Assembly: GCF_949628215.1 (NCBI RefSeq)
Contig: NC_134279.1
Location: 81,089,330 to 81,153,329, forward strand
Direction: 5' to 3'
DNA length: 64,000 nt
From: Phalacrocorax aristotelis
Lineage: Eukaryota; Chordata; Aves; Suliformes; Phalacrocoracidae
The notes beneath the pieces were generated by a model that saw only the letters and a list, made by a program, of their open reading frames with translations, was not told where the DNA came from and made no database searches. A program made the position numbers and the translations under genes. Position 1 is the stretch's first letter, and every line of letters begins with the position of its first letter. Below, piece by piece: positions 13,801 to 24,553 of the stretch.

Positions 13801-16800
13801 CATTCCTCGGTTTTTAAGGCCCATGACATTTCAGGGGTGTGTGTGTGTGTTGTTTTCGAGCAAAAAGGACAGGGATATATTTTTACATCCTATTTTTATA
13901 ACTCACCCAGTGCAGCCTTGCGGGATCAGAAATCCTCCGAGAGCTGAGGGTGAAAGAGCTGGGGCTTGAGATGGCTCCCAGAATATTTTAGAAGTGGAAT
14001 TACAGGAATTACATAGAATCATGGCATGGTTTGGGTTGGAAGGGACCTTTAGAGCCCATCCAGTCCAACCCCCTGCAGAGAGCAGGGACATCTTCAACCA
14101 GATCAGGTCACTCAGAGCCCCATCCAGCCTGGCCTTGGGTGTTTCCAGGGCTGGGGCATCGACCACCTCTCAGGGCAACCTGGGCCAGGGTTTCACCACC
14201 CTCATCATAAAACATTTCTTCCTTAGATCCAGCCTAAATCTGCCCTCTTTTAGTTTCAGACCATCACCCCTTGTCCTGTCACAACAGGCCTTGCTAAAGA
14301 GGTCACCCCCATCCTTCCTACAGCCCCCCTTTAAGCACTGGAAGGCCGCAATAAGGTCTCCCCGCAGCCTTCTCTTCCCCAGGCTGAACAACCCCAACTC
14401 TCCCAGCCCGGCCCCACAGCAGAGGGGCTCCAGCCCTCGGAGCATTTCTGTGCCCCCTCTGGCCCCGCTCCAACAGCCCCGTGTCCTTCCCGTGCTGAGG
14501 AGCCCCGAGCTGGAGGCGGCACTGCAGGGGGGTCTCACAGAGCGGGGCAGAGGGGCAGGACCCCCTCCCTCGCCCTGCTGCCCGCGCTGCTGGGGATGCA
14601 GCCCAGGGCACGGTTGGGTGTCTGGGCTGCGAGCGCACATCGCCGGCTCGTGCCCAGCTCTTCACCCCCAGCACCCCCAAGTCCTTCTCCGCAGGGCTGC
14701 TCCCAGTCCCCCCACCCCCCAGCCTGTTCTGATACCGGGGGCTGCCCCGGCCCAGGGGCAGGACCTTGCCCTTGGCCCTGTTGAACCTCATGAGGCTCTC
14801 CCAGGCCCACCTCTGCAGCTCATCCAGGTGTCTCTGGATGACATCCCGTCCGTCTGGTGTGTCAGCTGCCCCGCTCAGCTTGGTGTCACCTGCAAACCTG
14901 CTGAAGGTGCCCTCGATCCCACTGTCCATGTGTGGATCTCCCTCCTGTGGATGCCCCAGGAATGGATGCTGTTGGGGGAAAGAAACCCACACAAAACCCC
15001 AGAATTGTGCTGAGCGCAGCAATTTGAAGGGTGTGGTGTTGAGCGAAACAGCTTATCATCCCGCTTTTGCTCCCCGGCTCCATCCCTGAGGCCGGGAGCA
15101 CCGGGCTCATCCCGTGCCTGAACCCAGCGCAGCCCCGCCAGCTCCCCAAAAACCCCCCAGACCCCTCGCTCTCCTGCGGGCTCTGGCAGCTCGTCCTCCC
15201 TGGTTATTAACCGCCCCTGTGATGGGAGGTGAGAGGCGGATGGATCCCCTTGCGCCTCTCCCAGAGCTTTCTGCTCGGGTGCTGTCTCCGGACAAACGCT
15301 GCCCTCCGCGTGCTTGGCTGGCAGGTGAGCTCTCGTTGAACGCCTCTTCTGGAGAGTTCGGGGGCAGAGGCAGCACGGTTGAGGTCGTAATGGAATATGA
15401 AGCTGTGCTGGAGGAAGCCAGCATCGCCCAAGCAGTGCGATGGGGGCTTCGGTGGGAGACCCTGAGCGGGGAGGTCTCCTCCCCCATCCCCCTCCAGCGG
15501 GAGCGGGGCTTTCCTCGGGACGGAGCACCCATCACTCGGGAAAACGTGCCGCGGCCGGTCTGGGAGTTGTTGGCAGCGGAAGCGGTTGGAAACTGGGGGG
15601 GGATTTATGGCGGCTCCTGATTTACTGAACGACCTTTTCTGGCTGTAGCGGTGCAGGTGATGCCTGCATGGCACACCAGGGAGGTCAAGAAAGAAGGGGA
15701 GGAGGTTCTGGATGGAGACGTGGCCTCCCCGGTGCCAGGGGAAGCCGGCTGTCGCTTAAACATGCCGGTTCACGTGGCCATTCTTGTTTCTGAAATGAAA
15801 AATTAAATATATTATATCTGGAAAGGAGGGAAATGTTTGCTGTATTACAGAAATCCTGATTTTTTTCCTTGTCTTCACGTTTCTCCCCGTTCTGATTGCA
15901 GGCTCAGACACCAGGCGCACAAAGAGCTTTACGCCTACAAACAGGTGAGCTGACACACAGTAAGTCGTCGCCTTCTTCCCTTCCGCTTAGCGCCGAATCC
16001 GCGTTGGAGTAGTCGCTCCGTCAGGTTTCCTCATGCTGTTCTTCACCCTGGGAGGCTTTTGGTCTTGGAAGAGAAGTCGTAATGCCCGGGTGAACGTCCA
16101 TCCCCGTTGATTTAATGTTTTGCCCCAGCTGGGCACCGCAGGAGCGTCCCTCACCCGTTGGTCCGCAGGTCTCCGCATTTTCGGCCGCGGTCCCTGGGCG
16201 GCGGGTTCGCCTCCGCCCCTGCGGCGCCTTGGCTGGGCGATCTCTCCAGACCCTCGCCTCATTTCCCGCTGGTGAGCAGCGATGCCGTCGCTTCCCCAGC
16301 AACCAGCCGACGTCTTGCTTTTCTCCAGGGCTTGGCTCGTTTTTGTGCCTCCCGTCTGTCATTCCAGCAGGAAACCGGGCGGAAACAATCTGATCACAGG
16401 CGGTCGGCCTGTGTTTATTGCCCGCTCCAGGTGTTGAGCCTGGGCAGAGCGAAAACAAAGCGACGGAGGCCCACGGGGGAGCTCCCTGCACGGCACCAGG
16501 GCCCGGGAGGTTTAAATTTGGGAGGAGACCTCCCAGATTTGGTGCTCCTGTTCACAGTTATAGCTGCGCCTCTGGGGCCTGCGCAGGGACGATGAAGTGA
16601 AGGCTGTGCTGGGAGAACTGGGGGTTCCCAGTCCTGCTGGGGCGCTAACTGGGAGCTCAATTTACGGAGGTTTTTGTTGTGATCACTCTTGCAAAAGCCG
16701 TGTCCTGACCCCGGCGCTTTGTCTTACAGGTTATTCTCAAGGAGAAGGTGAAGGAGCTGAACCTGCATGAGGTGAGTACATCCCTGGGGCGGTAGCGTGG

Positions 16801-19800
16801 TGGGAAAGAATGTCTCACCCTCTTCTTCCTCACGCTGGGGAGGGGATGGCAGGGACAGGCAAAGGCTGGCCACGAGTAGGAAGGTGCAAAAACTCAAATT
16901 ATAAACTCCTGCAGAAGCAGGATGCCCAGGCAGGTGTGCCGGGGTCGCTGCCCGCGGCCGGGTTTGCTCAGCAGCCTCTTCCCTCGTCCCAGGGTTAACG
17001 GCAGGTCCGCCTCTCCCTGTTATTTACCGCACTGTTAGTTTTATTATTTACTGCATTATTATTATTATCACTGCGATAAGGAGCTGTGGATAAAAGGGGA
17101 GGCGGATGCTGGCCAGGCTGTGTATAAACAGCGTCCCTTGACGGTTCCGTCCCACCCAGCCCCGCTTGGCCTCGCCGCCACTGCCAGAGCCTGATGATAC
17201 CCAGCGCATCAATGCCTTCCTCAGGCAGAGTAAACTCTGCCGGGATTTAATTGAGATCAAAGATAAACACCCTCTCCCGGCCCCTGCCCCTCGCACTCCT
17301 GGTCTGTGGCTCTGCAGAGGAGAAGCTGGCAGGAAGAGGCAGGCGAAGGGGCGTCTGCTTGGGCGCGTTAAGAATTAAACCCCATTTTTCCAGCCCTAAA
17401 AATACAGGGGTTTCTTCTTGGATTCGGGAAGAGGGCAGAGTCCGCGGCAGCCCTAAGGCAAAGCCTGGGTGGGTTGGCTTTTCGGCTTTGCGGGGGGAAT
17501 TGCGACGGCGCAGGCGCAGCGGTGGCTCCTCGCTGGCTCCCTCCGCGTTCACGAGTTCACGTTCGTGGTCCCTACTTACAGACCATTTTTCATGCTGACA
17601 TTGAGCAGGAACCTGCTCGAACCCTGCTTCAAACGCGGGCCGGGTTGATTTCCCTTAATGACAACAAAAACGCCCACCCGCATCCTGGACCCGAGTCCTC
17701 TCCTCGGTTAAATACCAGCTCTGTTTGTTTATAAGCCGCGATTTTTTCCTGTAACTCCCTGAGCGGGGCCACGAGAGCCCGTCCCATGTTTTCTCCTCGC
17801 CCTCCAGGGACTAAATCCCCGGGGCGGGAGGGCGGCTGAGGGCCGGAGGCGTCCCTGCTCGGGGCCCCCGTTTCTGAGCCACTCGCGTTACATTGACTCG
17901 TAGCGGGCTTTTCGCCAGCGCACGGACTCAAAAGCGCTTCCCGGGGTGAGAAGCTCGTCACAGGGAGGGGGATTTGGGAGCATGCTGGAGGCGGGAAGGG
18001 CAGCGATAACCCTCCGGCCGCCTCCTCCGTCACCCCCGCGCCTGGTTCTGCACAGCTCTCCCAGCCCAAATGCTTTCGGGGAGGACAAGGGGTGCGTGGG
18101 GATGGGGGTGGAGCAGCTCAAGCTCTTCCCTGCGATTCGGGAAAGGCTGGAAAGGATTTCCTCCGTCTCCCTCCAAAATATCCCTTTTTGGGCATTTGAA
18201 TTTTGGTATTTACAGTAAGCGGTTCTGGAAAGCGGAGCGTGGAGGGGGCGGATTTTGCAAGGCCACAGGGCGGCTGCCAGGGCTCGCCCGGAGCCATGCG
18301 GAGGGGAAGGTCTCCCCCCGAGCCCTCCAGCCCCCTGTTCTGCGTTTGCTTTTCCCCTTTTTTTTCCCCCATCACAGGGCTCGGGCCGGGTGTGCTCCCC
18401 GGGGGCCGGCCGAGCCTTTTCTCGCTTTGTGCAACAAGCTTCGGGTGGCTGGAAGGGATCGATGGGCACCGCTTCCCGGGAAAGCCGGGAGACCCCGCAG
18501 CGCTTCCAGCCTCCTGCCTCCTCCCCAGGGCTGCTGCTTGGGGCTGGCCCTCGTCTGGCTGCCGGGGACTCCCAGGCTGGGGGTGGGAGAACCAGCCCTG
18601 AGTATGCCAAACCCCTGGGAGTATCCAAAACAGGCCAGGAAAAACTGGTGCTGTTGCGGGAGGAGATTCCGGCTGGGGCTTTGGCCGGGAAAACACCCAC
18701 CAGCCTTCCCCTCGCTGGGGCAGATGCGCCCTTTGCCTCTTCCTCCTCCCAGCGCTACCCTTGCGGGTGCAGCTCGCTCCCCAGGGCCCCGCAGCCACCT
18801 GCACCCGTCCCCCTGCACCCGCAATCCTCCGGCACGGCAAAACACAACCCAGCCCTGCGGCTGCTGCGCCGGGGGCTTCGGGGTCCCCTCTGCCGGGGAA
18901 GGGAGGGCCCGAGGGCGGGCAAGGCTTTAGGGGGGATTTGGCCCCTCTGGGATGCAGAAACCTCCCAAACATTGCTGCTGCTGCAGCACGGGGGCAAAAA
19001 CAGGCAGGTCTGCGGTCAGCAGAGCGGGTTTGCAGCACGAGAGGCGGTTGCGTTCCCTGTGGTACGGGGGGCGGTGGTGCTGCCCCCCGCCCCAGCGCAT
19101 CCCCGCCCCAGGCAGGAGCCAAATTGCCCCTTTTTTGTCCCCCAACCGAAGGCGAGGGGGGTGAGCGCTGGGGGAAGTGGAGACTGGCCCAGGGCATTGC
19201 TTAGGGGGAGCGTTTTTATTTTTAGGGGAGCGTTTTGGCCAGTTCAGAGCTGGCCCCGTAGTTTTCATGTGCAAAAAACCCCCTTTCCCAGCGGCTGAGT
19301 CCCTTTTCTCTCAACGACTTTCAGATCTGTGCCGTTTGCCTGGAGGAGTTCAAGCCCAAGGATGAGCTGGGGATCTGTCCCTGTAAACATGCCTTCCACC
19401 GAAAGTGAGTGCGGGCGGCTCGGGGGGCGCGGGGGGCGCGGGGCAGGGGCTCTGCTCCTCGCTGGGGGCTCCTGCCCACCCCGGGCCCAGGGGAACTGCA
19501 GCAAAGGCCCCTCATCGAGCGGGTTTGAGCGTTTAGAGCAGCAAAGGCCCGGTCGTGAGCTGGCGAAGCCGCCTCACTTTGTACTTAGAATTTATCCATT
19601 CCAGAATGTGTGTGCATTTGTGTGAGGGGTAAATAGATTTACACATACATTACTTACACATATTTATAAAACACACAGAGAGAACGTCTGGCACAAGCTC
19701 CCCGGGGCAGGGCCTGAAGCCTGTTGATGCCCAAGAGGTGTTTGGACGCAGCTCTTGGCTGTGTGGTTGAGCACAGGGTGCCCGGGGTGGGCCTGGGTGG

Positions 19801-21269
19801 GCTGTTGGGGACCCCCTGGGTCTGGCAGCCCGTGCGGGAGGGACAGGGAGGTGCTGGAGCGTGTCCAGAGAAGGGCAGCGGGGCTGGGGCAGGGTCTGGA
19901 GCACAAGTGTGCTGGGGGGCGGCTGGGGGAGCTGGGGGGGTTTAGCCTGGAGAAGAGGACGCTGAGGGGAGCCCTTCTCGCTCTCTGCAGCTGCCTGAGA
20001 GGGGCTGGAGTGAGGGGGGGGTCGGTCTCTGCTCCCCAGTCACCAGGGACAGGACGAGAGGGAACGGCCTCAGGCTGCGTCAGGGGAGGTTTAGGTTGGA
20101 GATGAGGGAAAATGCCTTCCCTGCCAGAGGGGTCAGGCCCTGGCACAGGCTGCCCAGGGCGGTGGGGGAGTTACCATCCCTGGGGGGGTTCAAACACCGT
20201 GCAGACGTGGCACTTGGGGACATGGTTTAAGAATCACAGAATGGGTTGGGTCGGGAGGGACCTTTAGAGCCCATCCAGCCCAACCCCCTGCAGTGAGCAG
20301 GAACACCCCCAACCAGATCAGGTCGCTCAGAGCCCCGTCCAGCCTGGCCTTGGATGTTCCCAGGGATGGGGCATCGACCACCTCTCGGGGCAACCTGGGC
20401 CAGGGTTTCACCACCCTCATCATAAAACATTTCTTCCTCATATCCAGTCTAAATCTGCCCTCTTTTAGTTTCAAACCATCACCTCTTGTCCTGTCACAGC
20501 AGGCCTTGCTGAAGAGGTCGCCCTCATGGTAGTGTTGGGTTGGCGGTTGGACTTGATGATCGTAGAGGTCATTTACAACCTTAAAGTTTCTATGAAAAAC
20601 GTCTATGTAAAAATTTTATCGATGTGTCTATTTTATAAAAATGTAAAATGTGATGAATTTTAGGTCTACAATATTTCACACATATGTATGATGTAGAGAT
20701 GCATTTTATATATTTATATATTTTTATATATTTTAAATATATATATTTATAAATATATAAATATATACCTTTTTGTGTATTATATATACTTTTGTGTATG
20801 CATTTACATTTTCATATCTCTATGTCACAAATATATACACATTATACACCTACCCAAAACTCCATGCATACACCCCCCCACACACACACAAATACCCTAC
20901 AGCCACGGAAGGGCACCCCAGTGGAGAACTAAAACCCAGCGGAGCTCCAGGGAGGGTGGCTACAGCTCCCACCTGGCAAGTGGCCACGGGCCATGGCCCG
21001 CCACGAGGGGTAGGGGCAGCTGCCACCCCAGGGGGGTGTGTAAGGCCACTCATTTTGGGGGGGGGGAGACAGGTTTGGCGCACCCCCATAACCATCCCTC
21101 TGTGTCCATGTCCGTCCCCCCCCTCCACAGGTGCCTCATCAAGTGGCTGGAGGTGCGGAAGGTGTGCCCGCTCTGCAACATGCCGGTGCTGCAGCTGGCC
21201 CAGCTGCACAGCAAGCAGGACCCTGGCCCCCCGCAGGGCCCCCTCCCCGGCGCCGAGAACATCGTATAG
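7672..21269 (+). CDS. RNF24: RNF24, membrane-anchored RING-H2 E3 ubiquitin ligase (five coding exons)
   Basis: The spliced CDS joins 7672-7814, 15902-15944, 16730-16771, 19325-19404 and 21131-21269 (447 nt, 148 residues, the length known for human RNF24). All junctions are GT-AG and keep the frame. Residues 24-46 form one hydrophobic membrane span ([19 protein letters not shown]). A basic linker follows, then a RING-H2 finger with the zinc ligands C78, C81, C96, H98, H101, C104, C115 and C118. The tail ends in GAENIV. Family knowledge: RNF24 is a Golgi/endosomal membrane protein reported to affect TRPC channel trafficking, and its RING recruits E2 enzymes. The start is the first ATG in the exon, seven bases after the acceptor, so earlier exons should be non-coding. 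The gene converges on PANK2, as in human 20p13. I see no disruption, and the similarity to the mammalian protein looks very high throughout. Confidence 0.97.
8584..8994 (-). mobile_element. CR1 LINE fragment, antisense in RNF24 intron
   Basis: The left end, AGAATCACAGAATCACAG, is the reverse complement of the CR1 3' terminal repeat. It continues with the typical tail (gagcccaactcccatccctg, ccctggcacatctccctgcc). It is 5'-truncated. Confidence 0.93.
12160..13152 (+). mobile_element. CR1 LINE, 5'-truncated, with reverse transcriptase remnant
   Basis: The first part translates to [20 protein letters not shown] and then to an [10 protein letters not shown] segment. These are reverse transcriptase motifs including the catalytic F-A-D-D box. 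The frame is later lost, and the element ends with the CR1 tail and CCATTCTGGGATTCTGTG at 13134-13151. It is the longest CR1 on the + strand here and is certainly inactive. Confidence 0.95.
14013..14970 (-). mobile_element. CR1 LINE, 5'-truncated, antisense in RNF24 intron
   Basis: It starts (on +) with TAGAATCATGGCATGGTTTG, the reversed 3' end. The - strand holds a decayed RT end ([25 protein letters not shown]). The catalytic FADD appears as FAGD, so the copy is dead. Confidence 0.95.
15902..15944 (+). CDS. RNF24: RNF24 second coding exon (43 nt)
   Basis: This short exon encodes [14 protein letters not shown] after completing the split arginine codon 48. It is the cytosolic juxtamembrane linker. 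The acceptor TGATTGCAG and donor GTGAGC are both standard. Confidence 0.95.
15945..16729 (+). other. RNF24: RNF24 intron between coding exons 2 and 3
   Basis: A 785-bp GC-rich intron with no repeat or RNA gene recognised. Confidence 0.85.
16730..16771 (+). CDS. RNF24: RNF24 third coding exon (42 nt)
   Basis: It encodes [14 protein letters not shown] in phase 0 between TCTTACAG and GTGAGT. The segment is a charged, probably helical linker in front of the RING. Being a multiple of three, this exon could be skipped without a frameshift. Confidence 0.95.
16772..19324 (+). other. RNF24: RNF24 intron between coding exons 3 and 4
   Basis: A 2.55-kb intron, very GC-rich from about 17800 to 19250. 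It has long chance frames on both strands but no family motif. Confidence 0.85.
19325..19404 (+). CDS. RNF24: RNF24 fourth coding exon, first half of the RING-H2 finger
   Basis: It encodes residues 77-102 and two bases of K103, including C78, C81, C96, H98 and H101. The acceptor is CGACTTTCAG and the donor is GTGAGT. Confidence 0.96.
19854..20595 (+). mobile_element. CR1 LINE tail interrupted by a second CR1
   Basis: The 5' part, 19854-20226, is the common tail sequence of this locus (gcgtgtccagagaagggc to gacatggt). The 3' part resumes at 20525 (catggtagtgttgggttggc) and ends near 20595. The middle is an inverted CR1. Confidence 0.9.
20227..20524 (-). mobile_element. CR1 fragment nested in another CR1
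   Basis: It begins with AGAATCACAGAATGGGTTGG on + and runs to gaagaggtcgccct. It resembles the 14013 copy closely. CATGGT occurs on both sides (20221-20226 and 20525-20530), consistent with a 6-bp target duplication. Confidence 0.88.
20690..20850. repeat. AT-rich low-complexity block (TATATT-type)
   Basis: A run of TATA/ATTT sequence with hardly any G or C, followed by a short CA-rich stretch near 20873-20890. It lies directly downstream of the nested CR1. Confidence 0.85.
21131..21269 (+). CDS. RNF24: RNF24 last coding exon, second half of the RING and C-terminal tail
   Basis: It completes K103, then encodes C104 to V148 and a TAG stop at 21267-21269. It holds the ligands C104, C115 and C118 (the VCPLC box) and a Gly/Pro-rich tail. 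The acceptor is CCCTCCACAG. Confidence 0.96.
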
Positions 21270-22600
21270 CTCCTCCGCCGCCGCCCCGGGGACCGCCCCG
21301 CCGCCGCGGGGGCACCCCGCCGCCGCCGCCACAGGGGGACGTGGGGACAACCAAAGCACTATGGCACCAGCACGGCAGGACGGGCGAGGACGCGGGCAGC
21401 CGGGCGCGGAGCCCAGAGCACTTTAGGGGGTGGCATGGCCCAAGCGGATGAGCCCCGCGCCCCCAAAACCCGTCTCCGTGGAGCCGTGCCAGGCTGAGGG
21501 GTGTCGCGCTCGAGCCAGGGCTCGATTCCCTCTCCCGGGGCAAGGAGGGGACGCTGGGTGCTCTGCAAGGCACCCTTCTCCAGCACAGCCCTTCTGCAGC
21601 GCAGGGCACGACGGAGCAGCTACCGAGCCGCCCGACGGCCTCCCGCCACGCCGCGAGGTCCCCCTGCGCACCCCAGTACGCTCCCCAGCCCCGCCGCCGT
21701 CGAAAACAATGCTGGAAACACGGGAGCGGCCCCCGTCCCCTCTCCGCCGTCGGGTTATTGGGGTCACCTTTGCAATCCCCACCTGGAAAATGGGGCCTGG
21801 GCCCCCCGGGGTTGGGTGCCCCCCCTCCGAAAGGGCTCACCTGGGCGGGGGAGCCACCGGCACCCCCCGGGAGCTGGCAGGGTGCTGGGTGCCTGGGGAG
21901 GGGGTGCGTGGGCTTCGGTTACCCCCACCCACCCCAGGGGCGGCTGCCCCCCTCCTCGGCGCGACGGGCTACCTCAGTGGGGCCGTGAGCCCACCGACGG
22001 GCACCAGCCCAGCGAAAACCATCGGCCTCCTCCTCCTCCTTGAAACTGTGGGGTGGGGCGGGGGGGCAGGCAAACCCCTCCCCGTGACCCCCACCCGGGG
22101 CGCGCTCAGGCACCAGGGCAAAGCCCCTGGCGCCCCCCTCCAGCTTCGCAACTGTTATTCCCTTTGTTTTTTGGGGAGGGGGTGTCAGTATTACACAGCG
22201 GCGGCTTTCACGGCCTCCCCCCAGGGCGCAGGACGGGGCACGGGGCTGGGGAAGCGCCGCGTGGTGTCCGTGTGTCTGTCCCCCCTCCCACCCCGTAAAT
22301 CCCCTGCGACTCCCCAGGCTGTTTATGGAGCGTGGAGCCTCATAGACGTGTTTGTACACTACAAATTCTGCAGCAGAATATTTTTTAAAACATTTGCGGG
22401 GTTTTTTTGTTCTGGGTTTCTTTTTTTTTTTTTGTAAGCTATATTTTTGTATATTTAATTGCTATTTTAAAATTCTAATAATGCATCTTTTTTGCTAATC
22501 ACACTATTCTTAAGGAAAAAAGAAAAACACAAAACCAACCCAACAGTTTGCATGTGATTTGACTTGAAATGTAAATAAAGGCAGTTTTTTTTGGAAGTGG
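21270..22600 (+). other. RNF24: RNF24 3' UTR with poly(A) signal
   Basis: The 1.3 kb after the stop lacks a coding signal and is GC-rich at first, then T/A-rich. A canonical AATAAA sits at 22574-22579, followed by T-runs and GT-rich sequence (ggggtgtgtttgcaggg), as expected downstream of a cleavage site. The exact cleavage position is inferred. Confidence 0.7.
22574..22579 (+). terminator. RNF24: Poly(A) signal AATAAA for RNF24
   Basis: This is the first canonical AATAAA found after the RNF24 stop codon, with GT-rich sequence 10-35 bases downstream. Confidence 0.7.
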
Positions 22601-23974
22601 GGTGTGTTTGCAGGGTGCGGGATTTGCACCTGGGAGACCCCAGCCGTGGGAGCACCCCTCCCTGCCCAGCCCTGTGGCACCCTGGGGATGTCCCGGTGGG
22701 GCTGGGACCCCCCTTTTGTGGTGGGGGAGCCTGGAAAAGGGGCTGGTGTGGGGCCAGGGCGGGTACCCCGCTGTCCGCACCCCCCCGCAGCAGAGCTTTG
22801 CTTGCTCCGGGTGCTGGGTGTGGGGAATCGCCCCGGCGGCTGTTTCACCCCACGGAAACCCCCGGCCGAGGGGGATTTCGCACCTCCTGGGCTTGGCCTG
22901 GGCTGCCCTGCTGGGGAAGAGGTTTTTCCTCCGAAGAACCCTCCCAGGCCAAAAAGCCCGGCCTAGGGGCAGGGTGTGCCTGGGGCAGCGAGGCGAGGCT
23001 GAGCTAATGCCAACCGCCCACCGACCGAGCGTGCGGTTTGAAGACGGGCGCCCAGAGTCTGGCTCAAAACCCCAGCTCCTGCCCGCCGCGGCTCAGCCCG
23101 GCTCTGCCTCCGGCCTTCACCAGCCGCCTGGAAAAATCCCCTTTTCCCCACCTCAGGCAGCCGGGGCCAGCCCAGGCTGGGAGCCCTGCGGCAACGGTGC
23201 AGGGAAGCAGCGCTCCCACCGTGCCCTCTCCATCTGTCCCGGCACTCCCGGAGCCGGCTGCCGGGGCAGCTCCCGCCTGCAGACGTTCCATGTCACCGTC
23301 TCCAGGAGGAAAGGCGAGGAGCAACGATCGGGGCGCCGCCGGCCGGGTGCCTCCGGGCGCCTCCGCCGCGCTCGCTGGGTGAGGAGTCCCCTCCGCTGCG
23401 CCTGGCACCGGGAGGCACAAAACAAGTTAGTATTTGGGTCGGGTGGTGCCTGGCTCAGCCCAGCCCACCTCATCCCTCCCTCCAAGGCCAAAGGCTCCCC
23501 GCAGCACCCACCGCCAAAGCCCTCTTTCATCCAACCCTAAAAAGCTGGAATTTTGCCCTGGAACAGCACCGGAGCCTCACCCTTGCCGGGAGCCAACAAA
23601 GGTGGGCGATGGCCCTCGGAAGGCCTCGGGGATTTCAAGCTGAGCTGCAAAAAAATAAGCTTAGGCCCAAGCCAAGCACAAACCCACCTGCTCTCAGCAC
23701 AGGCCCCTGCCCACCGGGGTCTAAAACCAGCTTTAGCCAAACCTGGTTTAGAAGCCTGCTTTTGAGGTACCCGGTTAAAACGCTGGGGGAGCACGCACGG
23801 AGGGGGGACCCTCGCTCCCAGCAACAGGCAAATCCTGAATTTTTTCAGCTTTGTTTTTCCCCCTCCTTTAACCGGCTTTGAAAGGCACGTTCGTGACGCT
23901 CATTCAGCCCAACCTTCATCCCTTTGCTCCGCAGCGAGGAAGAACGAGACAAGAAGCAAACGAGAGTTTCAAGT
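22601..23974. other. Intergenic space between the RNF24 and PANK2 3' ends
   Basis: About 1.4 kb of GC-rich sequence separates the convergent genes. No exon, RNA gene or repeat is recognised. Confidence 0.6.
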
Positions 23975-23995
23975 CTATAAAAAGGACTGTAATAT

Positions 23996-24001
23996 TTTAT
24001 T
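23996..24001 (-). terminator. PANK2: Distal candidate poly(A) signal for PANK2
   Basis: It reads AATAAA on the - strand (TTTATT on +), in an A/T-rich stretch about 2.5 kb after the PANK2 stop. A proximal alternative lies at 25519-25524. Confidence 0.5.
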
Positions 24002-24388
24002 CCGAGAAAAAGAAACATTACAAAAAAAAAAACAAACAAACAAAAAAAACCCAGAACACCCCACACTACACCAGGGACGATGGTGTGGGACACGGCGGCG
24101 TTAGGCCGAGGGCAGAGCCGGGCCTGGGCACACGGCATTTCCAAGGGCCACGGCCTGCTCGTTTCTCCTCCGTGAGTCGAACGGGCTGCAAGGGTGGGGC
24201 TGGGTGGGAGCGGCGGCCGGCGACGCGCTGTTCTGTGTTGTATCATAGAGAAAGAGTTTCAAGCCTAGAAAAACCCGACGCTCAGCAATTTGAAACTGGA
24301 GTTGGTTTTAACACGCCTACGTGTGGGGTATCTTGGGTGATTTCACAAGGAATGAGGAATATTGAGGTCTCGGATGCAACAGATCCCA

Positions 24389-24553
24389 AACTGGCTGCCC
24401 CGAGAGGCGGTCGATGCCCCATCCCTGGGAACACCCAAGGCCAGGCTGGACGGGGCTCTGAGCGACCTGATCTGGTTGGGGGTGTCCCTGCTCACGGCAG
24501 GGGTTTGGACTGGATGGGCTCTAAAGGCCCCTCCCAACCCAAACCATGCCCTG
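24389..24553 (+). mobile_element. Short CR1 fragment in the PANK2 3' UTR region
   Basis: It matches the reverse of the 20227-20524 copy (ggtcgatgccccatccctgg, gacctgatctggttgggggt, actggatgggctctaaaggc). Its 3' end lacks the usual terminal repeat. Confidence 0.88.

Larger units (their letters stand above)
7815..15901 (+). other. RNF24: RNF24 intron between coding exons 1 and 2
   Basis: This 8.1-kb intron contains three CR1 insertions (8584-8994, 12160-13152, 14013-14970), annotated separately. Outside them I see no coding or RNA signal. A short GT run lies near 13840-13850. Confidence 0.8.
19405..21130 (+). other. RNF24: RNF24 intron between coding exons 4 and 5
   Basis: A 1.7-kb intron made largely of a nested CR1 pair (19854-20595) and an AT-rich block (20580-20860). 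Confidence 0.85.

Noticed and set aside
13994-15013. 339-codon open frame on +
   Set aside because: It is the antisense of a CR1 element and has no protein motif of its own.
18118-19298. Long overlapping frames on both strands (about 350 codons)
   Set aside because: They lie in a GC-rich RNF24 intron, where stop codons are rare, and show no conserved residues.
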